Source: Marinosulfonomonas sp. (GTDB lineage: Bacteria; Pseudomonadota; Alphaproteobacteria; Rhodobacterales; Rhodobacteraceae). Taken from it: 43,858 bases of DNA. The translations under genes were made by a program, and so were the position numbers. Location: NCBI GenBank assembly GCA_026984915.1, contig JALSRG010000105.1:1-43858 (forward strand), written 5' to 3'. The notes beneath the pieces were generated by a model. That model searched no databases and was not told the origin of the DNA. It saw only the letters and a program-made list of their open reading frames with translations. Positions 25,548 through 35,137 of this stretch are shown here, in pieces; the stretch's first letter is position 1, and each line of letters opens with the position of its first letter.

Positions 25548-26134
25548 CGTCTGCAGCAACAATCCTTGGCCAGAGCTTTTCCGAGAATCCGCTCAAACTT
25601 GCCTTTCTGAAATGGCAATGCCGGGTGCGCCAGATTGCGATGCGTGAGGAAGAGGGGCGACCCGGAGCCGCAACGATGCCCTCGGTTCTGTTGTCTGGGG
25701 ATACGCAACCGCTTGGCCATATCATTACGGTTCTCAACCGGGCCCCGGCCCACTCTGTTACCGCGGAACTCTTGCATATGGCCCGCAAGACCAATGACCC
25801 TGCAATCCGCCGCCAACAGGCGATCCAGTTTCTTTCGGCAGAATACTATCAGAGACCACAACGATTTTCGGATGTACTGACAGCAACATTTCAGCCGGAA
25901 TCAGACGGCGCTGCACGGCTTTTGGACAAACGTGAATGTGTGCTGGAATTTGACGCATTCGCACAGGATTTTCGGCTGTGGTGCAAGGTTTGGCGCCTGG
26001 AGGCGAACAATTCCCTGTATCAGGCGACCGTTGCCCACAACAGGTTGTTTAACCCGTCTCTGCCCGACAATACCATCGTGCTCGGCTTTGAGCCCGACTG
26101 GACGCGATCTTCTGCGGATCCGACACCTTGCTGA
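25544..26134 (+). CDS. unknown 196-aa protein, end of paralogous operon
   Basis: A 196-aa soluble protein that I do not recognise. It has no signal peptide, membrane segment or catalytic motif. Visible traits are an Arg/Glu-rich segment near residues 30-45, a Trp/Cys pair in FRLWCKVWRLE and a Pro-rich, poorly conserved-looking C-terminus ending in Cys. Translation is coupled to the upstream amidase by an ATGA overlap, so it belongs to the same operon. It could be a regulator or assembly partner; no function is assigned. Confidence 0.75.
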   Translation: MTSAATILGQSFSENPLKLAFLKWQCRVRQIAMREEEGRPGAATMPSVLLSGDTQPLGHIITVLNRAPAHSVTAELLHMARKTNDPAIRRQQAIQFLSAEYYQRPQRFSDVLTATFQPESDGAARLLDKRECVLEFDAFAQDFRLWCKVWRLEANNSLYQATVAHNRLFNPSLPDNTIVLGFEPDWTRSSADPTPC

Positions 26135-26152
26135 CAGAGATAATCTGGTTCT

Positions 26153-27118
26153 CTACCTGCCGGGCTTCTGCTCTGCGGCTGTGATGACCGCCCGCGTGTG
26201 ATAGCGCTGCCGCTTGGCGCTCTCCTGCAACAACCATTCCTGCACGATGTCTCTCTCCGGAAATGACGGGGATTTTTTCGAACAGAGCAGAAAGTAGCCG
26301 TGGTTCGTACGCACGTCATTTCGCCCCACCGGGCGGACCAGTTTGCCGGCCTCAAGCAGATGATCGACAAGATGCCCCCAGCCCAGCGCCATTCCAAGCC
26401 CGTCGACAGCCGCCTGAATGGCCAGTGGATAGGTGTTGAACAGAACCGCCTGATCGGTTTGGGAGATGGCAACATCCTTGTGCGCGAACCAGGTTGGCCA
26501 GTTCATCCATTCAACATGGGCGTTTGAGACGCCGATAAGATCACATTCAGGCAAACCGGCAAGATCGGAGGCTTTCGGATTCTTTTCCAGATAGCCGGGT
26601 GAACAAACCGGAAAGACAGTTTCACCGAACAACAGCCGCGCACGAAATCCCGGCCAGTTTCCGTCGCCCCGCAGAATTGCAAGATCAATATTCTCGGCCA
26701 GGCATTCCTGATCATTGTCAGATGCAACCAACATGATTTTCAAATGCTTGTTGGATTGGTTGAACCGGCGAAGCCGGGGCATCAGCCAGAGCGCCGCGAC
26801 CGAGTTCGTGGCGGCCAGTGTGACGGTGTTTTTCTGATGCTCGGAGAGCATCTCGCGCGAGGCCGTGCGCAGGGCGTCAAGCGCCGGCGAAATCTTACCG
26901 AACATGGCGTGGCCCTGAGGTGTGAGGCTGACCGAGCGATGCGTACGCAAAAACAGCGGAATTTCGTAATACTGTTCCAGCAGGCGTATCTTTCGGCTGA
27001 TCGCAGATTCACTGATGTTCAGTTCACGCGCGGCACCGGCAAAGCTTTGTGACCTTGCAGCCGATTCGAAGGCCAGAAGATAATCCAGAGGCGGAAGTGA
27101 TTTTCCCGGCTGCTTCAT
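26153..27118 (-). CDS. LysR-family regulator (GcvA-like)
   Basis: A 321-aa LysR regulator with an N-terminal HTH at about residues 10-68 (LLAFESAARSQSFAGAAREL, then ISESAISRKIRLLEQYYEIP) of the GcvA/AmpR-type subgroup and a normal effector domain. The start at 27118 was chosen over the 23-codon longer frame because the family begins at KSLPPLDYLLAFE. It is divergent from tmoX with 263 bp between them, which contain a perfect 8-bp inverted repeat. The simplest inference is control of tmoXWV-tdm. It converges on the upstream operon with an 18-bp gap. Confidence 0.88.
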   Translation of the reverse strand: MKQPGKSLPPLDYLLAFESAARSQSFAGAARELNISESAISRKIRLLEQYYEIPLFLRTHRSVSLTPQGHAMFGKISPALDALRTASREMLSEHQKNTVTLAATNSVAALWLMPRLRRFNQSNKHLKIMLVASDNDQECLAENIDLAILRGDGNWPGFRARLLFGETVFPVCSPGYLEKNPKASDLAGLPECDLIGVSNAHVEWMNWPTWFAHKDVAISQTDQAVLFNTYPLAIQAAVDGLGMALGWGHLVDHLLEAGKLVRPVGRNDVRTNHGYFLLCSKKSPSFPERDIVQEWLLQESAKRQRYHTRAVITAAEQKPGR

Positions 27119-27251
27119 TATATGCCTTTCTGAATGGGCCGTGCATTCGCTGCTTTCCGACAAAGAAACAGCACAAAATCCGGCCATTCATTCAGACAGA
27201 AAAATTCCAACTAATTGAAATAAACAGATTTTTACTCATTTGCCAACAATT

Positions 27252-28320
<1,069 letters not shown>

Positions 28321-28355
28321 TCCTTGCCTGGACTATCAAGGAGATTACAGCATTG

Positions 28356-28382
28356 ATCCCGCCCGGTACGATCGGGCGGGAT
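28356..28382 (+). terminator. 10-bp stem-loop between tmoX and tmoW
   Basis: ATCCCGCCCG (28356-28365) and CGGGCGGGAT (28373-28382) form a perfect stem with a 7-nt loop, 36 bp after the tmoX stop and 17 bp before the tmoW start. It is not followed by a T-run. Such hairpins often protect the binding-protein mRNA end or partly terminate, so the binding protein is made in excess over the membrane parts. Confidence 0.6.
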
Positions 28383-28399
28383 ATATGGGGAGATAAACC

Positions 28400-29428
28400 A
28401 TGAACCGTGAATCACCCGTGATTGCATGCAAGCATGTGTGGAAGCTGTTCGGTCCTTCCCCCAGGAAATATCTTGCATCCCTCCCGGCCGATCGCCGTTT
28501 TGCAGACATTCAGAAGGACGGGTATATCGCTGCGGTCCGCGATGTTTCACTGGAAATCAATCGCGGGGAAATGCTGGTTATCATGGGGCTTTCCGGCTCG
28601 GGCAAATCAACGCTGGTTCGTTGCTTTGCCCGGCTGCTGGAGATCACCGGTGGCGAGGTTCTGGTTGACGGTCAGGACATCATGTCGCTGACAGAAAAAC
28701 AACTCATCGAATTGCGGCGGCGCAAGATGGGCATGGTTTTTCAGAGCTTCGGCCTGTTGCCGCACCGTACGGTTTTGCAAAACGTGGCCTTTCCGCTGGA
28801 AATGCGCGGCCAGGACAAGCACGATCGGCGCGAACGGGCCCTTGAAGTGATCAAACTGGTTGGTCTGGAAGGGCGTGAGGAATATTTTCCGCGCGAACTA
28901 TCGGGCGGGCAACAGCAACGGGTCGGCATTGCCCGCTCGCTGGCCATAGAGCCGGATATCTGGTTTCTGGACGAACCGTTCTCGGCACTTGACCCGCTGA
29001 TCAGGCGGGAGATGCAGGATGAGTTTCTGCGGCTTCAGAACCTGTTACAGAAAACCATCGTGTTCATAACCCACGATTTCGACGAGGCCCTGCGCCTTGC
29101 GGACCGGATCGCCATCATGAAGGACGGGGCCGTCGAGCAATGTGACACACCGGACAAGATCGTGCTGAACCCAGCGACAGAATATGTGGCCAAGTTCACC
29201 AGGGAAATCGAAAAATCCCGTGTTGTTCATGCCGCATCTCTGGCGCGGCCACTGAATGGCCAGACGCCGACTGGCAAGCCGGTCGCCGCAGACGCCACGA
29301 TGCACGAACTGGCCCGGCTTCTGGTCAACGACACGCGCGACAGCCTGCCGGTTGTTGATGCCAAAGGTTTGATTATTGGCGGGCTTGACCGGCAGGAAGC
29401 GCTGGATCTGTTCCTGGGGAGTGACTGA
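28400..29428 (+). CDS. tmoW: ABC transporter ATP-binding protein TmoW
   Basis: A 342-aa ATPase of the ProV/OpuAA type. Walker A is GLSGSGKST (63-71), the Q-loop is Gln115, the signature LSGGQ is at 167-171 and Walker B is IWFLDEP (Asp191, Glu192). The C-terminal part (about 275-342) is CBS-like (HELARLLVNDTRDSLPVVDA) and may sense ionic strength or adenylates, as in the betaine transporters. It shares one base with tmoV (TGATG), so translation is coupled. Confidence 0.85.
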   Translation: MNRESPVIACKHVWKLFGPSPRKYLASLPADRRFADIQKDGYIAAVRDVSLEINRGEMLVIMGLSGSGKSTLVRCFARLLEITGGEVLVDGQDIMSLTEKQLIELRRRKMGMVFQSFGLLPHRTVLQNVAFPLEMRGQDKHDRRERALEVIKLVGLEGREEYFPRELSGGQQQRVGIARSLAIEPDIWFLDEPFSALDPLIRREMQDEFLRLQNLLQKTIVFITHDFDEALRLADRIAIMKDGAVEQCDTPDKIVLNPATEYVAKFTREIEKSRVVHAASLARPLNGQTPTGKPVAADATMHELARLLVNDTRDSLPVVDAKGLIIGGLDRQEALDLFLGSD

Positions 29429-31401
29429 TGTCTGCCACCGCAGAAACCGTTACACCCGCAGGCCGGTTGAATTTGACGCGCAGGCAAGTGGCACTGGGCC
29501 TGCTGATATGCGCGATTGTCATGGCTTTGGCACGCCCTATATTGCCGGAATTTCTGGTGCGGGTGCCGGATCGGGCGATCCTTCCCTATGACAGTTTTCT
29601 GCAATCCGTGTTTGATTTCATCAAGGATGATCTGGGGTTGCGTTACCTGACACGAACCATTTCAGGTGGGCTGGAATGGCTACTGGATGTCACGGCAAAC
29701 CTTCTCTATGGCAAGCGCCGCTGGCCAAATCTGGGGCCTATCCCCTGGACCGCAATTACAGGTGCATCGGTCGTATTGGGCTATTGGCTGGGCGGCTGGC
29801 GAACAGCGCTGCTGGCCGGGGGCACCTTTCTGTGGACCGCACTCATCGGTCAATGGAAACTGGCCATGCAGACGATGTCGGTGATCATTGTTGCCGCACC
29901 GCTCGCATTCATGCTTGGTCTGGTGCTGGGAATAGTGGCGTGGAAATATCCGAGATTTGAACGCGCGCTGCGGCCGCTTCTCAGCCTGCTTCAGACCCTG
30001 CCCTTTTTCACCTATCTGCTGCCAGCGGTAATCTTCTTCAAGGTTGGCCCGCCCGCTGCAAGCGTGGCCACGATTTTCTATGCCATTCCGCCAATGGTGC
30101 TGATGACAATCCTTGGCCTGCGCAAAGTGCCCGACAGCGTGGTCGAAAGCGGCCATATGAGCGGTGCAACACGCTGGCAGATGCTGCGTCATGTGTACCT
30201 TCCGGCTGCGCGGACAGATATCCTTGTCGGGGTCAATCAGGTGATCATGCTCTGTCTGGCGATGGTTGTCCTGACGGCGTTTATCGGCATGCCCGGCCTT
30301 GGTGCCAAGCTGCTGTCGCTGATGAACTCGTTGAAACTTGGCCGAAGTTTTGAGATCGGGGTAACGATTGTTTTGCTCGCAATCACGCTGGATCGGCTGT
30401 CAAAGGCCTGGGTGGTAAAGCAGCCAGAACATTTTGCGCGGGGAACGCCCTGGGCAAAGCGCCACATTTTTGTGTTGGCGGGTCTTGGGGTTTTCATTGC
30501 TTTTCTGATCCTTGCCCAATTCGTGCAGGTGGCAGACCACATCAGCCGCAAGCAGGATTTGTCGATGGGCAAAGAGATTGACGGGGTGATCAAGGGCTTT
30601 CTTGACATTGATGCTGTTCAGGCAGTGACTGGTTGGTTGCGCTGGTTCCTGATCACCTGGGTTCTCATCCCGCTGCGTAACGCTCTGTTATGGCTGCCGT
30701 TCATGACGGTTGTTCTGTTCTTCATGGCCATCGGCTATCTGGTTGGCGGCTGGCGGTCGGCCCTGATCGCCGGGGGGTTCTTTTTCATCGTGGCACTTAC
30801 CGGTTGGTGGGACCGTTCGATGATAACGCTCTATGAGGTGTCGGCGGCGGTGCTGCTGGCCTCTGTCATCGGGTTTCCGCTTGGGATTGCCGCGGCGCAG
30901 AGACGGGGCTGGGCGCAACCGGTGCTGCTGGCCTGTGATACGGCGCAGACCTTCCCCAGCTTTATCTACCTGATCCCGGCTATCATGCTGTTCGGGGTGA
31001 ATGACGTGGCGGTGATCTTTGCAATCCTGATCTTCGCCACGGTGCCGCTGACACGCTATACGATCGAGGGCATTCGTGCAGTGAAACCGGAGATGCTGGA
31101 GGCGTCTGACATGTCCGGCTCCACGCGTGCGCAAAAGCTGTGGCATGTGCAACTGCCGCTTGCCCTGCCGACCATGGCCGTCGGGTTTAATCAGGCAATC
31201 ATGTTTGCCTTTTTCATGGTGATTATCGCCGCTTTCATCGGCACGCAGGATCTGGGTCAGGAGTTGCAGAAAACGCTTGCGGGAAACCAGCTTGGCAAAA
31301 ATTTTGTTCTTGGCCTGTGTGTGTCGCTGATGGCGCTGGCCATCAACCATGTCATCATGCGTTGGGCCGATGAGCGCAAGAAACGCCTGGGGCTTTCCTG
31401 A
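29428..31401 (+). CDS. tmoV: fused double-domain ABC permease TmoV
   Basis: A 657-aa membrane protein that contains two binding-protein-dependent permease domains in tandem. The cytoplasmic coupling loops are at about 239-270 (SGHMSGATRWQMLRHVYLP) and 557-588 (ASDMSGSTRAQKLWHVQLP), so the protein is an internal duplication and one chain can form the whole pore. Betaine permeases of the ProW type have one such domain; the two-domain form is known in TMAO-type systems. It shares one base with tdm. Confidence 0.85.
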   Translation: MSATAETVTPAGRLNLTRRQVALGLLICAIVMALARPILPEFLVRVPDRAILPYDSFLQSVFDFIKDDLGLRYLTRTISGGLEWLLDVTANLLYGKRRWPNLGPIPWTAITGASVVLGYWLGGWRTALLAGGTFLWTALIGQWKLAMQTMSVIIVAAPLAFMLGLVLGIVAWKYPRFERALRPLLSLLQTLPFFTYLLPAVIFFKVGPPAASVATIFYAIPPMVLMTILGLRKVPDSVVESGHMSGATRWQMLRHVYLPAARTDILVGVNQVIMLCLAMVVLTAFIGMPGLGAKLLSLMNSLKLGRSFEIGVTIVLLAITLDRLSKAWVVKQPEHFARGTPWAKRHIFVLAGLGVFIAFLILAQFVQVADHISRKQDLSMGKEIDGVIKGFLDIDAVQAVTGWLRWFLITWVLIPLRNALLWLPFMTVVLFFMAIGYLVGGWRSALIAGGFFFIVALTGWWDRSMITLYEVSAAVLLASVIGFPLGIAAAQRRGWAQPVLLACDTAQTFPSFIYLIPAIMLFGVNDVAVIFAILIFATVPLTRYTIEGIRAVKPEMLEASDMSGSTRAQKLWHVQLPLALPTMAVGFNQAIMFAFFMVIIAAFIGTQDLGQELQKTLAGNQLGKNFVLGLCVSLMALAINHVIMRWADERKKRLGLS

Positions 31402-33788
31402 TGGATACCCCCGCAACCCAGGTCCGTCCGGTACTGGAAACACCGTTTGAGCGCGGCGGGATCATCGCGCCCGGTTTGCCGATCCTGCCGCAAGGTGTCG
31501 AACGCCACCCGATCCCCGGCGGTGGCAGTCGGGCTGTCCCGGTCCGGGCGGGCGACCAGCTAACCATTCTCGACCGCCAGGGAATGCAGCCCGGTGAACT
31601 GGTCTTTTTCACCGGTGACGGGCGCTCGGATGCGGGTATGCTGGGGGCAACCGGCGCTGGCAGGCCAGACGGCGCCCTTTCCGTTCTGGCTGGCGGGTCG
31701 CTTTCCGGCGCCAAGGTTATGAAAACACTTACCGCCGCGGGTATCCGGCTTGAGCAAGGTGATGCGGTGCGCATTTTCACGCAAGGCTCACGGGCCGGGG
31801 ACATGGAAAGCTTTACCGCGGCCTGTGACGGGCTGCTGATCGTGGCGGCGCCGGGCGAGGCGATGCGCCCCGAGGCACAGAATACCCCAACAGATCTGGT
31901 TCTCTATATTCGTCGTGCCGACCCGGGCATGATCAAGGGCAATAATGCCCCGCCGGATCCGCTTTGGGATCCTTTGCAGGATTTCAACATTCAGCCGGGG
32001 CAGGCCCGGGCCTATGAGGTCAGATCAGGTGAGTATATTCAGGTGCTCGATGTGAAAGGACGGGAATGCTCGGATTTTCAGGCGTTTTCGCTGGCAGCCC
32101 TGGATCAGGGGCTGGAGCGGGAAATTGACCCGTCAACAACACGCAGCCTGATGGGCAGCATCTACCCCGCGCCCGGACTGTTCGCAAAATTCTGGACGGT
32201 TGATCAGGAGCCACTGGTTGAAATCGTGCAGGATACCTGCGGTCGGCATGATACCTTCAACCTTGCCTGTACAGCCCGGTATTACGAAGACCTCGGCTAT
32301 CCCGGCCATGTCAACTGTTCAGACAATATCAACCTTGATCTGGCCCGCTATGACGTGCGCCCACGCGCCGGCTGGCCGGCGATCAATTTCTTTTTCAACA
32401 CCATGGTTGATGACACCAACGCAATCGGCATGGATGACCCGTGGTCGCGACCCGGCGACTATGTTCTGCTCAGGGCACTTACCGATCTGGTCTGCGTATC
32501 GACGGCCTGCCCCTGTGACGTTGACCCGGCAAACGGCTGGAACCCTACAGATATTCAGATACGCACTTACAGTGCTGAGGAAACAGTGGCCCGATCCATC
32601 GGGTTCAGAAAAACAGCGGAGGCAGAAGTGGAGGAAACCAGGAAAACCGGCTTTCATGCCTGTTTCGCGCGGCACACGCGGGATTTTGTCGCGTATAACG
32701 GCTATTGGCTGGCCAATACGATGACCGGGCTGGGCACGCTTGCCGAATACTGGGCCTGCCGGGAAAAGGCCGCTGTGATGGATCTTTCCCCGCTGCGCAA
32801 GTACGAGGTGACCGGACCGGATGCCGAAGAACTGATGCAGGTTTGTGTCACCCGGAATATAAAGAAACTCGCCGTCGGGCAGGTGGTTTACACCGCAATG
32901 TGTTACCACCACGGCGGTATGATCGACGACGGAACCGTCTACCGGCTGGGCGACAACAATTTCCGCTGGATCGGCGGGAATGATACAAGTGGTCTGTGGT
33001 TGCGGGAACAGGCAAAGGAACGTGGCCTGAATGCCTGGGTGCGCGATTCCACAGACCATCTGCATAATATTGCGGTTCAGGGGCGGCTATCGCGCGAGAT
33101 TTTGAGCGGGCTGTTCTGGACCCCGCCTGAGCGCCCGACGATTGATGAGTTGGGATGGTTTCGCCTGACCGTGGCACGTCTGGACGATGTGCGCGGAACC
33201 TCGGTTGTGATCAGCCGCACGGGTTATTCGGGCGAACTTGGCTATGAAGTCTTTTGCCATCCGAAGGATTGCACCGAGGTTTTCGACCGGATCTGGGAAG
33301 CCGGATCAGCCAAAGGCATGGTGCCGCTGGGGCTTGCTGCCCTGGAGATGCTGCGCATCGAGGGCGGGTTGATCTTTGCCGGCAGCGAATTTGACGACCA
33401 GACTGATCCGTTTGAGGCCGGTATCGGTTTCACCGTTCCCCTGAAATCAAAGGCCGATGATTTCATAGGCCGCAAGGCACTGGAAGAGAGAAAGGCGCAT
33501 CCACAACGCAAACTGGTCGGCCTTGACATCGAAAGCGGTCTGGTGCCGTCGGCCGGGGATTGTGTGCGCATGGGAAAGGCGCAGATTGGTGAGATCACTT
33601 CAGCCATGAAATCGCCAATTCTGGGCAAGACCATCGCGCTGGCACGTCTGAACGTCACGCACGCCGAAGTTGGTACCAATGTCGAAGTGGGTCAGCTCGA
33701 CGGACAACAGAAACGCCTGAAAGCGGTCGTGACCACTTTTCCACATTTTGACCCGACCAAGCAAAGGGTCAAAGGGCATTACGGTTAG
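31401..33788 (+). CDS. tdm: trimethylamine N-oxide demethylase Tdm (DUF1989 + GcvT)
   Basis: A 795-aa fusion of an N-terminal DUF1989 (urea-carboxylase-associated-like) domain and a C-terminal glycine-cleavage T-type folate domain, the known architecture of Tdm, which cleaves TMAO to dimethylamine and formaldehyde, with the folate domain able to catch the one-carbon unit. Likely metal ligands are visible in VQDTCGRHDTF (Cys280, His283) and STACPCDVDP (Cys370, Cys372). The GcvT part (about 420-790) has SRTGYSGELGYEVFCHPKD and PFEAGIGFTVPLK. It overlaps tmoV by one base, so uptake and demethylation are one operon. It converges on gmaS with a 16-bp gap. Confidence 0.8.
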   Translation: MDTPATQVRPVLETPFERGGIIAPGLPILPQGVERHPIPGGGSRAVPVRAGDQLTILDRQGMQPGELVFFTGDGRSDAGMLGATGAGRPDGALSVLAGGSLSGAKVMKTLTAAGIRLEQGDAVRIFTQGSRAGDMESFTAACDGLLIVAAPGEAMRPEAQNTPTDLVLYIRRADPGMIKGNNAPPDPLWDPLQDFNIQPGQARAYEVRSGEYIQVLDVKGRECSDFQAFSLAALDQGLEREIDPSTTRSLMGSIYPAPGLFAKFWTVDQEPLVEIVQDTCGRHDTFNLACTARYYEDLGYPGHVNCSDNINLDLARYDVRPRAGWPAINFFFNTMVDDTNAIGMDDPWSRPGDYVLLRALTDLVCVSTACPCDVDPANGWNPTDIQIRTYSAEETVARSIGFRKTAEAEVEETRKTGFHACFARHTRDFVAYNGYWLANTMTGLGTLAEYWACREKAAVMDLSPLRKYEVTGPDAEELMQVCVTRNIKKLAVGQVVYTAMCYHHGGMIDDGTVYRLGDNNFRWIGGNDTSGLWLREQAKERGLNAWVRDSTDHLHNIAVQGRLSREILSGLFWTPPERPTIDELGWFRLTVARLDDVRGTSVVISRTGYSGELGYEVFCHPKDCTEVFDRIWEAGSAKGMVPLGLAALEMLRIEGGLIFAGSEFDDQTDPFEAGIGFTVPLKSKADDFIGRKALEERKAHPQRKLVGLDIESGLVPSAGDCVRMGKAQIGEITSAMKSPILGKTIALARLNVTHAEVGTNVEVGQLDGQQKRLKAVVTTFPHFDPTKQRVKGHYG

Positions 33789-33804
33789 CGGCCGAAAAGG
33801 CCAC

Positions 33805-35112
33805 TCAGCAATCCAGAGTGTGGTCCCGCTCCCATTGGCTGAGGTGGCGGGAATAGTCGTCCCATTCGGCTGTTTTCAGCTTGATATAGGCATCTGCAAA
33901 CTCGCTGCCCAGTGCAGCGCGCAGGGTTTTATCCTTGGCGAACTGCCGGATGGCATCAACCAGATAAAGCGGTAGCTTACGCGCGCCACGGACCTTGTGG
34001 CCTTCGGCATACATGTCGATATCAAGTCGCTTGCCGGGGGATGTCTCTTTCTCCAGGCCATCCATACCGGCGGCCAGATAGCCAGCCATCAGAAGGTAAG
34101 GGTTGGCGGCGCCATCGGCCTGACGGAATTCGAACCGGCCTTCGTCAGGAATACGGATCATGTGGGTGCGATTGTTGCCGCCAAAGGTCACGGTATTGGG
34201 CGCCCATGTCGCCCCCGAAGACGTTGTCGGTGCATTGATCCGTTTATAGGAATTCACCGTCGGATTGGTAAGCGCACTCAGCGCTTCGGCATGGGCAAGG
34301 ACACCCCCCATGAAATGATATCCCATCTCCGAAACCCCCAATTCATCTGCCGGATCATGGGTCAGGCAGGTTTTCTCATCCAGACTCCAGAGCGACGCAT
34401 GCACATGACAGCCGTTGCCGGTGAGATGGGCAAAGGGTTTGGGCATGAAGGTGGCCCTCAACCCGTGTTTTTCGGCTATCTCCTTGACCATGAAGCGGAA
34501 AAAACACATCTGATCGGCGGTCTTCAGGCATTCGGAAAAATCCCAGTTGATTTCAAACTGGCCATTGGCGTCTTCGTGATCGTTCTGGTAGGGATGCCAG
34601 CCGAGTGTGAGCATATGCGTGCAAATTTCGGCAATCACATCGAACCGGCGCATCAGGGCCGATTGATCATAGCAAGGTTTGGTCTGAATATCGCGCGGGT
34701 CTGAAATTGCACTGCCGTCTTCATTGATCAGGTGGAATTCGGGCTCGACTCCGGTCTTGAACAGAAAACCTTGCCCGGCGGCGCGTTTGATCAGCACCTG
34801 AAGCACATTGCGCGGCGCCTGGGCCAGTCGTTCTCCTCCAATGTAGAGGTCGCCGGGCACCCAGGCGATTTCTGACCGCCAAGGCAGTTGGATCACCGCA
34901 TCGGCATCCGGAAAGGCAAACATGTCGGGATGGGCCGGGGTCATGTCCAGCCAGGCTGCGAATCCGGCAAATCCGGCACCGGATTTTTGCACGCCGGCGA
35001 TGGCCTCGGCCGGCACCAGTTTTGAACGCTGTGTGCCGAACAGATCGGTGAAGTTCACCAAAAAGAACTTCACACCGTTGTCGGCGGCATATTTCTCCAG
35101 ATCCTTGGCCAT
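33805..35112 (-). CDS. gmaS: gamma-glutamylmethylamide synthetase GmaS
   Basis: A 435-aa GS-like (GlnT/type III-like) ligase that condenses methylamine with glutamate and ATP to gamma-glutamylmethylamide. Length and motifs fit GmaS: MAKDLEKYAADNGVKFFLVN, Glu123/Glu125 in GVEPEFHLI, Glu180 and Glu187 in NDHEDANGQFEINW, GNGCHVHASLW, NPTVNSYKRINAPTT and GGNNRTHMIRIPD. Start at 35112; the upstream 25 in-frame codons overlap mgsC. Last gene of the mgsABC-gmaS operon. Plain glutamine synthetase activity is a less likely alternative. Confidence 0.85.
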   Translation of the reverse strand: MAKDLEKYAADNGVKFFLVNFTDLFGTQRSKLVPAEAIAGVQKSGAGFAGFAAWLDMTPAHPDMFAFPDADAVIQLPWRSEIAWVPGDLYIGGERLAQAPRNVLQVLIKRAAGQGFLFKTGVEPEFHLINEDGSAISDPRDIQTKPCYDQSALMRRFDVIAEICTHMLTLGWHPYQNDHEDANGQFEINWDFSECLKTADQMCFFRFMVKEIAEKHGLRATFMPKPFAHLTGNGCHVHASLWSLDEKTCLTHDPADELGVSEMGYHFMGGVLAHAEALSALTNPTVNSYKRINAPTTSSGATWAPNTVTFGGNNRTHMIRIPDEGRFEFRQADGAANPYLLMAGYLAAGMDGLEKETSPGKRLDIDMYAEGHKVRGARKLPLYLVDAIRQFAKDKTLRAALGSEFADAYIKLKTAEWDDYSRHLSQWERDHTLDC

Positions 35113-35137
35113 TGTTGTCTCCCTGTTTTTTTCCTTG

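Noticed and set aside
30688-31443. 251-codon minus-strand frame antisense to tmoV
   Set aside because: It is antisense to permease coding sequence and is rich in His, Arg and Gln as expected for a frame shadow.
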